Assembly (NCBI GenBank): GCA_947627115.1
Contig: CANQUQ010000001.1
Span: forward strand, 62,001-126,000
Length of the DNA stretch: 64,000 nucleotides
Reading direction: 5' to 3'
Source: an uncultured Acetatifactor sp.
GTDB taxonomy: Bacteria > Bacillota > Clostridia > Lachnospirales > Lachnospiraceae
Both the position numbers and the translations under genes were made by a program. Below, one piece after another: positions 15,404-24,294 of this stretch (position 1 is the first letter of the stretch; every line of letters begins with the position of its first letter). The notes beneath the pieces were generated by a model, which was given only the letters and a program-made list of their open reading frames with translations, did not search any database and was not told where the DNA came from.

Positions 15404-16384
15404 CTATAATATGTCATCGGACCAATCCGTATCCACATCCCCGCCTGTTTCCGGTACAGGAGGCGCAGGCTCCTGAGTAGGCGCGGGCTCCTGAGGGGAT
15501 GAGGGCTTCTGTGCAGGAGGCGCAGGCTCCTGTGGCGCGGGCTCCTGGGTAGGAGCAGGCTCCTGAGTGGGCGCCGGCTTGGGTGCAGAAGGCGTAGGTT
15601 TTTTGGTGGGAGTCGGCGTGGGTTCAGGAGTCGGTGTGGGAACCAATTCGCCGTTCTCGTCGTAAGTCGCGGTATTGGTCTCATACTCGAACCCTTCCCG
15701 GTTCGACCACAGATCGAAGGGACTGCCCTTGGGGGCGGAGCACACGGAAACGGTGTAGTCTCCCACTATCACGCCCACCGAATAGGTCCCCTTTTCCTGG
15801 CGGATCTCTCCGGTCTCACCGTCTATCTGCCACATCTCATAATCGCCGTCGTATTGTCCGTTCTCCGTCACGCCTGCCTGTACCAGACGGACGGCGCTTC
15901 CCGACTGCTGCAGCACTGTGACGGAGCGGCCGTCTCCGGGCAGGAACACATTGGTAAAGGGCTTCCCCGATATATCATAGCCTACCACTACGGAAAGCAG
16001 TATTTCCTCGCCCTGCCGCAGCGTATAAGTCCTGCTTCCCTCGCAGAGCCGGATGGCCATGGAGTCAAACCATTCCGAACCGCTCACCATGTTGATGCCT
16101 TCCCCGATATACTCCTGCAGTTCGAGATTCTGCCGCATGGTCTTCATATTCTCCAGCACGCCCGCTTCCTCATTCTCGGTGAGATAGCCGGTGTCGCACA
16201 CCAATACCGGTTCCTGAGGTTCCTCCGGCTCAGGCGTGGCCGTGGCCTGCACATCGCCCAGCGGCTCCGGTGTGATCGCCTTGGGCATCATACTGTCCTC
16301 ACCGTCCATGTTCCCGCATCCCGCGAGCGCTGCCGTCAGCGCCATACCTGCGATCATCACGCATATTTGTCTTCTTTTCAACAT
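15404..16384 (-). CDS. Lipoprotein with a proline/threonine-rich C-terminal region
   Basis: 326 residues. The start at 16384 gives a clear lipoprotein signal (KRRQICVMIAGMALTAALAGC), with GAGAGGA upstream; the open frame further upstream has no such support. After the lipid cysteine come a PEP-rich linker, a folded domain of about 190 residues (from LVCDTGYLTENE to YTVSVCSAPKG) and a tail of about 75 residues made of PTP, KPTP and TQEPAP units. I do not recognise the folded domain. It starts 34 bases after the glucosaminidase gene and lies 47 bases before the CapD-like gene. The tail suits a wall-spanning linker. Confidence 0.85.
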   Translation of the reverse strand: MLKRRQICVMIAGMALTAALAGCGNMDGEDSMMPKAITPEPLGDVQATATPEPEEPQEPVLVCDTGYLTENEEAGVLENMKTMRQNLELQEYIGEGINMVSGSEWFDSMAIRLCEGSRTYTLRQGEEILLSVVVGYDISGKPFTNVFLPGDGRSVTVLQQSGSAVRLVQAGVTENGQYDGDYEMWQIDGETGEIRQEKGTYSVGVIVGDYTVSVCSAPKGSPFDLWSNREGFEYETNTATYDENGELVPTPTPEPTPTPTKKPTPSAPKPAPTQEPAPTQEPAPQEPAPPAQKPSSPQEPAPTQEPAPPVPETGGDVDTDWSDDIL

Positions 16385-16418
16385 TGTATCATCCTCTCTG
16401 TCATTTGTTTCCGCAACA

Positions 16419-18557
16419 TCATTTGCTCTGAACCGCATCTGCATCCCGGATCAGCTTTTCCAGGAATTTGTAGGCGTCGCTTGACGATTCATAAGAACCC
16501 ATCTTAAGCAGCTGCTGTGCCAGAGAATAAATGCTTCTTGCCTTTGGCGGACCGTAGACCACTATCTGGCTGCCACCCTTTTCCAGCACGGCATAGCCCC
16601 GGAATGCATACTCCTCTTTATACTGCTCCGGAGGCATTCCCACCAGCACACTGGTATAGCGATACCTGCCGTCCGCGATCTCATAGACCACATCCTGCCG
16701 CTTTCCGTTCTCGTCCGTTCCGTAGGCCATTCCGCTCAGCACCTTTTCTCCGCCCTTTATCATGGGATATTTCCCCCGGTTGGATTCCTTCATGATCAGT
16801 GTGCCGTACTCCTTCAGGGTGTATCCGTTCACGCCCGTGGATGTCAGCTTTTCCCTGAGCTGTGCAGAAACGCCTGTCTTGAACCGGATTCCTGATTTTC
16901 CTGTGATACGGATGGAAAATCCGTGGTATGTCAGCAGGTTCTCCAATTCCGGCTCCGCCGTCGCCTTGTACAGCGTACCGTTGTATTTCAGGCTCCACAC
17001 GTACATATTCGTAGGCACGCCTGCCTCGTCATACCGGTACACCACCGCCGTCTTCGCCTTGCTGTCCGCCGCCTTCGCGACCAGCTTTCCGTCCTTTATT
17101 GTTCCCTGAACAGGTATCCCGTCCAGCCACACGGTAGTGTCGCTGTAACCGTCGGGAAGCTTCAATGCCACCTCCGTGGACACGGCAGGCACTCCGCATG
17201 CCGCCGACGGCATATTTTGAAACACAGGTATACTGAACACAAAAGTACTGTCAAACGCATTCGCCGCCGTATAAAGCTGCTTGATCTTGGACGCCTCGGT
17301 GCAGGGCGCCGAAATATTCTGCATATACTGGTGCTCATACGGCTTGTAGTGTCCTTCGGGATTCACGTTGAATTTCTGCAGGTACAGAGTATACTGCCCC
17401 TGGCGGATATAGTTCGCGGAGATCACATCTGCCCCGCCGGCAATGGAGGTGTAAGCATCCTTCCAATTGTGCTCCTTTGCATACTTCAGTCCGTTCTCGA
17501 TCACCTGCTGAGTGGTCTTTCCGCTGGCTCCCACATTAAAATAATTGTAGTAGCCCGCATACTGCCCGCCGTAATCCGCACAGGTGCCGGAAATAAGAGG
17601 CGAGGTCCCCTTGCCCTGCTCCTGTATCACTCTGGCCACCAGATGAAAGGGACTTACCTTGCGTCCCGCCGCGCTGCCCACCTCCCAAAAGATCTGGGCG
17701 TAGGTCTTGCTGGTCCCCGGCGCATTCTGGCTGCCGTTCATAAAGGTACTGTTCAGAATTTTTTCCACAGCGGCCTTTGTATGGTATTGCTCATTGTAGA
17801 TGAGCAGTTCGAACTGAAAGATCTCATCCTCCGTCAGATGGCTCCGGGGATCCATGTACAGCTTCAGCGCTTCCTCCGTTGCGTAGTACCAGCTTCCGTT
17901 GTCATATAGGCCGTCCTTTGCCCATCCCGGCAGACTGGAGTGGACAAGGCTCCTGCCGCCCTTCATCTCCTCGGCCACCGCTGTATTCCAGTCCAAGTTT
18001 GTGTTCAGCACCGCAAATGTCCAGTTGGGATGCTTTTTCTTCAGCTCCAAAAGAGCGGGCCGATAACTGGCAGGGAACTTATCTATATCGGGATACGAGG
18101 GCGCCCCGATGGTGCTGAAGGGCGCGATCCTGACCGGATTCAGACCATATTGCTCCTCCCATTCCAGAAAACGCTGGTCGGAGCATGCCAGATTTGTTCT
18201 GGGTACATAGCCGCAAAATTCCTGTCCCCCATACTCCAGCCGCACATACTCCCAGATCTCACCGTCATCGCTCACACTGACATCCAGAATATCGACCTGC
18301 TGACCGCTGAGCACGGTCACCGCCGTCTCGCTGTCATAGTCTGGAGCGGTCCGCACAGGATACTCGTCGCTCAGATACACAAGCGCCATGATCTCTCGCT
18401 CCTGCGTGAGCTCTGCCAGAGCGGCTCTTGCCGTTTCCAGCCAGGAATTCTCAGGCGGCTGCAGATCCGATATGGACACGGCGAGCACCGGCTGGTACAG
18501 CTGAACGCTCATGAGGATCGCCGCAAATAAAGATATGATTTTTCTGATTTTTTTCAT
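16419..18557 (-). CDS. Secreted N-acetylglucosaminidase with SH3 domain and extra C-terminal domain
   Basis: 712 residues from ATG 18555-18557 (CAGGAG upstream), with a signal peptide ending around PVLAVS. Residues about 60-130 form a bacterial SH3 domain (YPVRTAPDYDSE, WEYVRLEYGG). Residues about 145-430 match the glucosaminidase fold of LytD/Atl-type autolysins (FPASYRPALLELKKKHPNW, SPFHLVARVIQEQGKG, GYYNYFNVGASG, YTLYLQKFNVNPEG). The last 250 residues are a separate region with a GIRFKTGVSAQLR / LKEYGTLIMKE pattern that I have no name for. It probably hydrolyses peptidoglycan outside the cell. It lies between a GT2 gene and a lipoprotein gene of the same strand. Confidence 0.9.
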   Translation of the reverse strand: MKKIRKIISLFAAILMSVQLYQPVLAVSISDLQPPENSWLETARAALAELTQEREIMALVYLSDEYPVRTAPDYDSETAVTVLSGQQVDILDVSVSDDGEIWEYVRLEYGGQEFCGYVPRTNLACSDQRFLEWEEQYGLNPVRIAPFSTIGAPSYPDIDKFPASYRPALLELKKKHPNWTFAVLNTNLDWNTAVAEEMKGGRSLVHSSLPGWAKDGLYDNGSWYYATEEALKLYMDPRSHLTEDEIFQFELLIYNEQYHTKAAVEKILNSTFMNGSQNAPGTSKTYAQIFWEVGSAAGRKVSPFHLVARVIQEQGKGTSPLISGTCADYGGQYAGYYNYFNVGASGKTTQQVIENGLKYAKEHNWKDAYTSIAGGADVISANYIRQGQYTLYLQKFNVNPEGHYKPYEHQYMQNISAPCTEASKIKQLYTAANAFDSTFVFSIPVFQNMPSAACGVPAVSTEVALKLPDGYSDTTVWLDGIPVQGTIKDGKLVAKAADSKAKTAVVYRYDEAGVPTNMYVWSLKYNGTLYKATAEPELENLLTYHGFSIRITGKSGIRFKTGVSAQLREKLTSTGVNGYTLKEYGTLIMKESNRGKYPMIKGGEKVLSGMAYGTDENGKRQDVVYEIADGRYRYTSVLVGMPPEQYKEEYAFRGYAVLEKGGSQIVVYGPPKARSIYSLAQQLLKMGSYESSSDAYKFLEKLIRDADAVQSK

Positions 18558-18653
18558 ATGTATTACTCCTGTTCCGCTGAAATGAGCAATCGCTTTATAC
18601 TCAGCATAACACATGTCCTTCCGTTTTCATACGGTAGTTTTTGGCACGGCGCA

Positions 18654-19640
18654 TCAGCCCCTCAGCCGTCTGTGCAGCTTTCGGACTCCCCTTGGCGCCA
18701 GCGCGAGCAGAGTGTGATAGACCTTGTTCCTGGGCGTGAGAATGGGATTTATCATTGCCTTCGCCCAGTTCTTCCTCATATATGCCACGATGTCCCGGTA
18801 AGTCTCATTGCTGCGGGTCATCTGGGAGATGGGAATGTGCAGCAGGTACTCCAGGCGCTGGAACACTCCGAATCGAAATGCCGTATCCGCAAGCTCCGGA
18901 ATGTCCTTCGCCACCATTTTCTCCACCATATCCGCGTTTTCCACGGAATCCGCGTACACCCCGGAAAAATTCTCCGGGTCTGCCTTTCTGGAGTTGCTCC
19001 CCACGCGGTAGAACACATGATAGTCCTGCCGGGGCAGCGACACCAGACTGCCGATCGCCGGCAGCATCTGCACCAACAGCCGAAAATCCTCGTTCAGCTT
19101 CTGCTCCGGAAAGCCTTCTCCCTCAAAGAGATCCCGGCGTATCAGCTTGGTGCAGAAGGAACAGTCGCCCCTGTGGAGAAGCAGTTCCCTCAAAAAATCC
19201 TGACTGTTCCATATCCGGGGCTGTTCCGGCGGTTCACAGATATTCGGGAGCCGGTTCCCCTGTTCGTCTATCTCATCCCGTCCCGCCTGACTCACCGGTA
19301 CACCGTAGAGCTGTATCGCCTGATACAGTCTCTCATACATCCCGGCGTCAATGTAGTCGTCGCTGTCCACAAATCCTATATACTCTCCCGCCGCGTGGCG
19401 CAGCGCCAGGTTCCTGGCCGAGGAGGAACCGCCGTTCTCCTTGTGAAATACCCGGATCCGGTCATCCTCCTCCCCCAGCCTGTCGCACAGCTCTCCGGTG
19501 CCGTCGGTAGAACCGTCGTCCACCAGAATTATCTCCAGGCGGCGATATGTCTGTGCCGTGATCGAGTGCACGCATCTCGGCAGATAGTTCAATGTGTTAT
19601 AGACCGGTACGATCACGGTGATCAAAGGCTTTTCGTTCAT
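18654..19640 (-). CDS. GT2 family glycosyltransferase
   Basis: 328 residues from ATG 19638-19640, eight bases after the stop of the GT4 gene and preceded by GAGGAC. Motifs are LITVIVPVYNTLNYLPRC, ILVDDGSTDGTGELCD, NGGSSSARNLALRHA and FVDSDDYIDAGMYERLY (the DXD site). The C-terminal part (EDFRLLVQMLP and a basic end) is typical of EpsH/EpsJ-like enzymes, and no membrane segment is visible. The open frame extends 222 bases further upstream, but that stretch is antisense-like, arginine-rich and inside the previous gene. It closes the core exopolysaccharide gene series that begins at 26819. Confidence 0.9.
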   Translation of the reverse strand: MNEKPLITVIVPVYNTLNYLPRCVHSITAQTYRRLEIILVDDGSTDGTGELCDRLGEEDDRIRVFHKENGGSSSARNLALRHAAGEYIGFVDSDDYIDAGMYERLYQAIQLYGVPVSQAGRDEIDEQGNRLPNICEPPEQPRIWNSQDFLRELLLHRGDCSFCTKLIRRDLFEGEGFPEQKLNEDFRLLVQMLPAIGSLVSLPRQDYHVFYRVGSNSRKADPENFSGVYADSVENADMVEKMVAKDIPELADTAFRFGVFQRLEYLLHIPISQMTRSNETYRDIVAYMRKNWAKAMINPILTPRNKVYHTLLALAPRGVRKLHRRLRG

Positions 19641-19648
19641 CACAGTCC

Positions 19649-20902
19649 TCACTCCGAAGCATCCGCATTTACGCAGACGGCGCCGCCTCGCTTCAACAGG
19701 CGCCGGGCCGAGCCCTCCGACAGCATCGGTGCGGGCGCGCAGGGCGACAGCTTTCCGTGAAAACATTGTTCCCGGACGGCGGGTCCCGCGGGACCGCTCT
19801 CTCCCGCAAGCAGCTCCCGGATCAGCTCCAGCAGCCTTGCGGCCGCATTTTCGGCATTCCACGTCTCCGCAATGGTATAATATGCGTTTCTTCCCAGCTT
19901 TCGCCGCAGTTCTCTGTCCTTTACCAGCCTCTCCGTCACCGCAAATAATTCCTTCGGCCTGCCGTCCCGGTAGACCAGGCCGTTCTGCCCCTGCTCTGTC
20001 AGATAAGGTATGGCCCCGATCATATGATCCGCCACCAGCGCACAGCCGCTGTTCATGGCCTCGTTGGCCACCGCTCCCCAGCCCTCCTGACGGTCACTGG
20101 TAAACAAAAAGATATCCGCCCTTTCCATACGCCGGCGCACTTCCTCCGGCGGCTGAAATCCTGCCAGACACACCTGGCGCTCCAGCCCATAGTCGTGCAG
20201 CATTTCCTCGATCCGCGGCCTCAGTCCGCCGTCGCCGACCATATCCATGTGAAAGCTCAGACCTTGATCCTTCAGATATTTCGCCGTCTCCAGCGCGAGC
20301 TCCGGATGCTTCCAGTCGATCATCCTGGCTGCCCACAAAAGATAGGGCACTCTGCCCTCTTCCCCGCTCCATCCCTTTTCGTCCAACAGCCTTTCCACGT
20401 CATAATGTCTCGTCTCAGGGAAGTAGCCCCAGCAGTACATTTTCCCAGGATAGGCCCGCACAATGCGGAAATCCGAGGGCACATACGCGCCGTAGCACAA
20501 CAGCCATACTCTGCTTTTCCGATAACGGGTATGATCCAGGAACTTCCTGCGCAGTCCTCTGGGAGTGACGGCCTTCCACTGTCCCGTCTTATACAGCCGC
20601 TCGCTCAGGCGTATCACCGGCTTCCCGGCAGACAGGCGCTCCCTGATGAAGCTCTCATCGTCGGTCCCTCCAAACAGGACCACGTCGCAGTCCATGATCA
20701 GCCTTCGGCAGATATCCTCCTGTTCATACCAGCACATTACATATTCCGGCCGGTCCTCTTCATGCCATCCCATTTTCACTCTCTCCGGCTCCATGGCCTG
20801 CGTCTGAATGAAGGTAAATTCTCCCCGCAGGAGCCGGAACATCTCATTGCAGAAAGGAATCTGATGATGATTGATATAATTTGATACAAATGCTGCTCTC
20901 AT
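19649..20902 (-). CDS. GT4 family glycosyltransferase
   Basis: 417 residues. The protein begins RAAFVSNYINHHQIPFCNEM, a start often seen in GT4 enzymes, and has the C-terminal donor-binding half with LLWAARMIDWKHPELALE, GDGGLRPRIEEML, FLFTSDRQEGWGAVANEAMNSG (E-x7-E type motif) and LTEQGQNGLVYRDG. GT4 enzymes are retaining cytosolic transferases. The ATG overlaps the stop of the preceding GT4 gene (ATGA). The last 40 residues are a low-complexity, cysteine- and arginine-containing tail not expected in the family. Confidence 0.9.
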   Translation of the reverse strand: MRAAFVSNYINHHQIPFCNEMFRLLRGEFTFIQTQAMEPERVKMGWHEEDRPEYVMCWYEQEDICRRLIMDCDVVLFGGTDDESFIRERLSAGKPVIRLSERLYKTGQWKAVTPRGLRRKFLDHTRYRKSRVWLLCYGAYVPSDFRIVRAYPGKMYCWGYFPETRHYDVERLLDEKGWSGEEGRVPYLLWAARMIDWKHPELALETAKYLKDQGLSFHMDMVGDGGLRPRIEEMLHDYGLERQVCLAGFQPPEEVRRRMERADIFLFTSDRQEGWGAVANEAMNSGCALVADHMIGAIPYLTEQGQNGLVYRDGRPKELFAVTERLVKDRELRRKLGRNAYYTIAETWNAENAAARLLELIRELLAGESGPAGPAVREQCFHGKLSPCAPAPMLSEGSARRLLKRGGAVCVNADASE

Positions 20903-22308
20903 GAAATGTCCTTCTCATCCTCCGCCTGATCTCCCTGACCGCCGGAAATGATTCTTGCATAAATCTCCATCAATTTTTGATAATTTCTCTCCTGTTTATG
21001 AGTTCTGCTTGCATGATTTCTTGCATTTTTACAATATTCCGCCTGTTTCTCCGGCTCACGCCACATTTCAATGACAGCGTTCGCAAGGCGTTTGGACACT
21101 GCTCTCATCGGAGCGTCGTCCTTATCCGAAAGCCCCCTGGGGCCGCTCCCGGCTTTCTTTCCTATCCGATATCCCTCATACATGATGCCGTCCTCACCAT
21201 CCACGAACAGACTGGGAATTCCCCCCACGTCCGCGCTGACGCACGGCATCCCCAGCAGCATGGCTTCGCCCAGAGAATTCGGCGAATTTTCCAGGGAGGA
21301 ACAGCATACGAACAAGCTGCTTTTCAGGAATCTGTCCCGCATCTGCACGGCGTCCAGCTTTCCCAGGAATCTCACCCTGTCGAACAGCCGGTTCTCCTTC
21401 ATCAGCCTGCGCAGGTATTTGCCGTAGCCCGATATTTTCAGCTTCTGCTTCACGGTCCTGTAATTCACGATGCTGTTGCCCGCCACGTAGAGGGTCGCAT
21501 CCGGATACTTTGCCAGGATCATGGGCATGGCCTGCAGCATATAGTGAAGCCCTTTGATGGGATAATCTCCCTGGCTGACAAAGATCGAATGGGGAATACA
21601 TTTGTCCGCTTCCCACCGGGCTTCATAAAATTCCGGCCTCAGGATCTCATTCATATTAAAATAACGGGCGGTATTATTCCACTTTCTGGTGCACAGTCTG
21701 TCCCATTCCGTGCGGCCGGTGATATTTCCCGCCAGCGAGATGGACTCTTTCTCCAGGATCCCCCTCTTCACGAACTTCTGCTGCTGCTCCACCATGCTGT
21801 CTCTGCGCAGATAGTCCCGCAGAGTGACCTTCCGGATGACCTTTTCAGGCAGATTTGCAAAGTAGGCCTCCGCGTACAGGGCACAGATGCCCTGCAGACC
21901 GATGAGCAGCCGGCTCTTGTCGGGAAAGATCCGGGCCATGGCCAGCGTATGCGGATATTCCGTTCCGAAGCAATGCACGATATCCGGCCGCACCGCATTG
22001 ATTATTTTCTGCAGCTTCCTCTCCAGCGACGGGTCATAGGTCTCGGCATGCCCTGTCTCCTCATAAAAGCCGTAGCAGTCGAGCTCGGCATTTCCCACCT
22101 TTATGACTTTTCTGCAGATATCATGGTTTTCGGGGAACATGTTCCTGGGTGCCGGGAACGCCACGGCCAGCTCCAGACCGTTGTCCTGCTGATTTTTCAG
22201 CACTGCCTCAGCCATTCCCGAAATCCAGCCTTCCTTGTTCGTCACTTCCAGATTCAGCTGTTTCGCTATCATTGGCATGATTATGTTGCACAACCACAAA
22301 ACCTTCAT
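20899..22308 (-). CDS. GT4 family glycosyltransferase
   Basis: 469 residues. It starts KVLWLCNIIMPMIAKQL, has an acceptor-side domain with VRPDIVHCFGTEYPHTLAM near residue 110, and a donor domain with SIFVSQGDYPIKGLHYMLQA near 245, DATLYVAGNSIV and FLKSSLFVCCSSLENSPNSLGEAMLLGMPCVS near 340. AGCAGGATAT precedes the ATG. The next gene overlaps by 4 bases. It acts at the cytosolic face and probably adds one residue to the repeat unit polymerised by the EpsG-like protein encoded just upstream. Confidence 0.92.
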   Translation of the reverse strand: MKVLWLCNIIMPMIAKQLNLEVTNKEGWISGMAEAVLKNQQDNGLELAVAFPAPRNMFPENHDICRKVIKVGNAELDCYGFYEETGHAETYDPSLERKLQKIINAVRPDIVHCFGTEYPHTLAMARIFPDKSRLLIGLQGICALYAEAYFANLPEKVIRKVTLRDYLRRDSMVEQQQKFVKRGILEKESISLAGNITGRTEWDRLCTRKWNNTARYFNMNEILRPEFYEARWEADKCIPHSIFVSQGDYPIKGLHYMLQAMPMILAKYPDATLYVAGNSIVNYRTVKQKLKISGYGKYLRRLMKENRLFDRVRFLGKLDAVQMRDRFLKSSLFVCCSSLENSPNSLGEAMLLGMPCVSADVGGIPSLFVDGEDGIMYEGYRIGKKAGSGPRGLSDKDDAPMRAVSKRLANAVIEMWREPEKQAEYCKNARNHASRTHKQERNYQKLMEIYARIISGGQGDQAEDEKDIS

Positions 22309-22345
22309 ATATCCTGCTTTCCGCCGCCCCAGGGCGGCTCTGCCG

Positions 22346-23479
22346 TCAGTTGAATATCCAGTTCAAGTATGGCAGAAGTCTCACGTCCACTGCATACATA
22401 TCATGCAGGAACAATATAAAATATGCGCCGAAGGCACCGATCACTCCAATATAGCCCAGCCTGCGCAGGCGCACATTCTTTATCCGGGCCAGAAGCCTTG
22501 GCAGGAGAAATACCTGCGATACGATCATATAATAACCTACCCTGGACACCTCAGGGATAAATGACCCGCAGCAGTACACCACAGTCCCGAACAGATTCAG
22601 GAAAAAGTAGAACCGGGTCACCTTATCCTCCCTCAGGCACTCCCTGCAGAAGCATAGTCCCAGAAGCAGGACACAGGCACATTTTACAATGTTGACATAG
22701 GACACCTCTCCGTTATCGAACGCTGAATTTCTGTAATACGGGTAAAACCGGAATATCACTTCCCGGTAGATATCCCTGCCAAAGATAAGACTTGCGGCGA
22801 GGACGCATCCCGCAATATAATGCCAGCGCTCCAGCCTGCGGACAGCCAGATAATTCGCGGTCAGATACACCGGGATCACCAACAGCACCGATTTGTGGAA
22901 CATTGCCCCCGCCAGGATCCACAGCAGGAACTTGCCATAGTCTCCGCGCAGCACATATTTCATACTGTACAGGGCAATCGCCAGCGCCAGGTAGTAGCGG
23001 ACAGAGTTCAGACTGTTAAAGTAATATCCCCCGGTCATCAGCAGATACAGGGACAGCGCATAGAAGCTCCCCTGATCGTGCAGCGCTTTCACAAAGAAGA
23101 AGACCGTCACCGCCGAAAAAAAGGCGAACACCGGCAAATAGTTGTCATACCCGAAGAACATCTGGAGCCATCTGACGATCTGATTAAAGCCAAATTCCGA
23201 GGACACATGGCGCTCCTGGGCAATAAGCTTGAAATTGTCGCGATAGACCCAATAGTCGTTGCCCACCGCGATCCTGCAGGCACTGACTCCGGTAAGCAGG
23301 CAGTAGACAGCAATGGCGGCCACCCTGTTCCTGGCCTGCTGCCTGTTCAGGCCCGCCGGCTCACCGAACCCTCTTCCGCCGCGGATATACAGGGGGACAT
23401 ATTCTCTGTTGTCCACGCACAGACCGAGCAGGACCGTGACCAGAGTCAGCACGATATAGACCAATGCACTTTTTTCCAT
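22346..23479 (-). CDS. EpsG family polysaccharide polymerase-like membrane protein
   Basis: 377 residues with about ten membrane segments. The start at ATG 23477-23479 follows AAGG and lies 11 bases after the stop of the previous gene; the open frame further upstream is arginine-rich noise. The region ACRIAVGNDYWVYRDNF, with the ND-Y-YR pattern, then FFSAVTVFFFVKAL and SLNSVRYYLALAIALYSMKYVL, is characteristic of EpsG/Wzy-type proteins that polymerise lipid-linked repeat units on the outer face of the membrane. It lies amid three glycosyltransferase genes and the Wzz-like gene of the same operon. Confidence 0.88.
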   Translation of the reverse strand: MEKSALVYIVLTLVTVLLGLCVDNREYVPLYIRGGRGFGEPAGLNRQQARNRVAAIAVYCLLTGVSACRIAVGNDYWVYRDNFKLIAQERHVSSEFGFNQIVRWLQMFFGYDNYLPVFAFFSAVTVFFFVKALHDQGSFYALSLYLLMTGGYYFNSLNSVRYYLALAIALYSMKYVLRGDYGKFLLWILAGAMFHKSVLLVIPVYLTANYLAVRRLERWHYIAGCVLAASLIFGRDIYREVIFRFYPYYRNSAFDNGEVSYVNIVKCACVLLLGLCFCRECLREDKVTRFYFFLNLFGTVVYCCGSFIPEVSRVGYYMIVSQVFLLPRLLARIKNVRLRRLGYIGVIGAFGAYFILFLHDMYAVDVRLLPYLNWIFN

Positions 23480-23490
23480 CCTTATACCCC

Positions 23491-24270
23491 TTATATCCCT
23501 GCCTCGCGCATGCCCTTCCGCATCCAGAGGCTGCACTGCCGAAGACCTGCATCCTTGCACATTTTTTTCCGATGGGCCAGAAGGAACCGCAGCGCCATGA
23601 CTCTCGCAAGCCGTCCGTAAAGATATCTGTACAGCACTCCCCGGTCATGGAAGAATTTCTCATTATAACCGGTGAACCAGGTAGATTCCTCCGCCTCCTC
23701 CCTGCCGATCGTGACAGGGGCTGTATAGACTTTATAACCCTTACTTATGAATTCCTTCAAGAAAAGACTGTCCTCTCCGCTGCTGTATTTAGCGCCTCCT
23801 CCGAACAACAGAGAAAACGTCACGCCGGAGCTCAGAAGACTTTCCCTCCGCACGGCAAAGCTGACCGCGCCGTATCTTCCGCAATTGTACCAACGGACCC
23901 GTTTCCTCTCCGTGATGCAGTAAGTCCTTCGGCTCTCCTTGATCGTAACATTAAAAAGTATCATATCTGCATCAGAATTGAGACGAAATTCCTCCGCGAT
24001 CATCTCTCCATAGCCCGGTTCATACACGATATCCTGATCGGAAAAAACACATATGTCACCGGTGGAGCGCAGGATCGCTTCATTGCGGCTTCTGCCGATC
24101 CCTCTGTCCGGGAAGGAATAAAAACGAAAAATATGGCCATTCCGTTCCGTCTCCTCGTATCCAAGCCTGTCGCACTGGTTTATGATCACTGCGTCCGAGT
24201 CAAGTCTCATCCGATCTGCTATTTCATTTAGATCCTGATTCATGACAGATGCAAGAACCTGAACTTTCAT
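23491..24270 (-). CDS. Galactosyltransferase-like GT2 protein
   Basis: 259 residues from ATG 24268-24270, with GGGAGG directly upstream. The protein begins VQVLASVMNQDLNEIADRM and contains DAVIINQCDRLGYEE, FPDRGIGRSRNEAILRS (the conserved G-SRNEAI patch of atypical GT2 enzymes), CVFSDQDIVYEPGY (aspartate motif) and FGGGAKYSSGEDSLFLKEF. Such enzymes appear in capsule clusters and use the ED motif for catalysis. No membrane segment is visible. It lies between the Wzz-like and EpsG-like genes. Confidence 0.82.
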   Translation of the reverse strand: MKVQVLASVMNQDLNEIADRMRLDSDAVIINQCDRLGYEETERNGHIFRFYSFPDRGIGRSRNEAILRSTGDICVFSDQDIVYEPGYGEMIAEEFRLNSDADMILFNVTIKESRRTYCITERKRVRWYNCGRYGAVSFAVRRESLLSSGVTFSLLFGGGAKYSSGEDSLFLKEFISKGYKVYTAPVTIGREEAEESTWFTGYNEKFFHDRGVLYRYLYGRLARVMALRFLLAHRKKMCKDAGLRQCSLWMRKGMREAGI

Positions 24271-24294
24271 AATTCCTCCCAACAGATACCGAAC

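Noticed and set aside
15404..15640. Pro/Thr-rich repeats considered as a separate repeat element or antisense Arg/Leu-rich gene
   Set aside because: They are the in-frame C-terminal linker of the lipoprotein, and the units are irregular.
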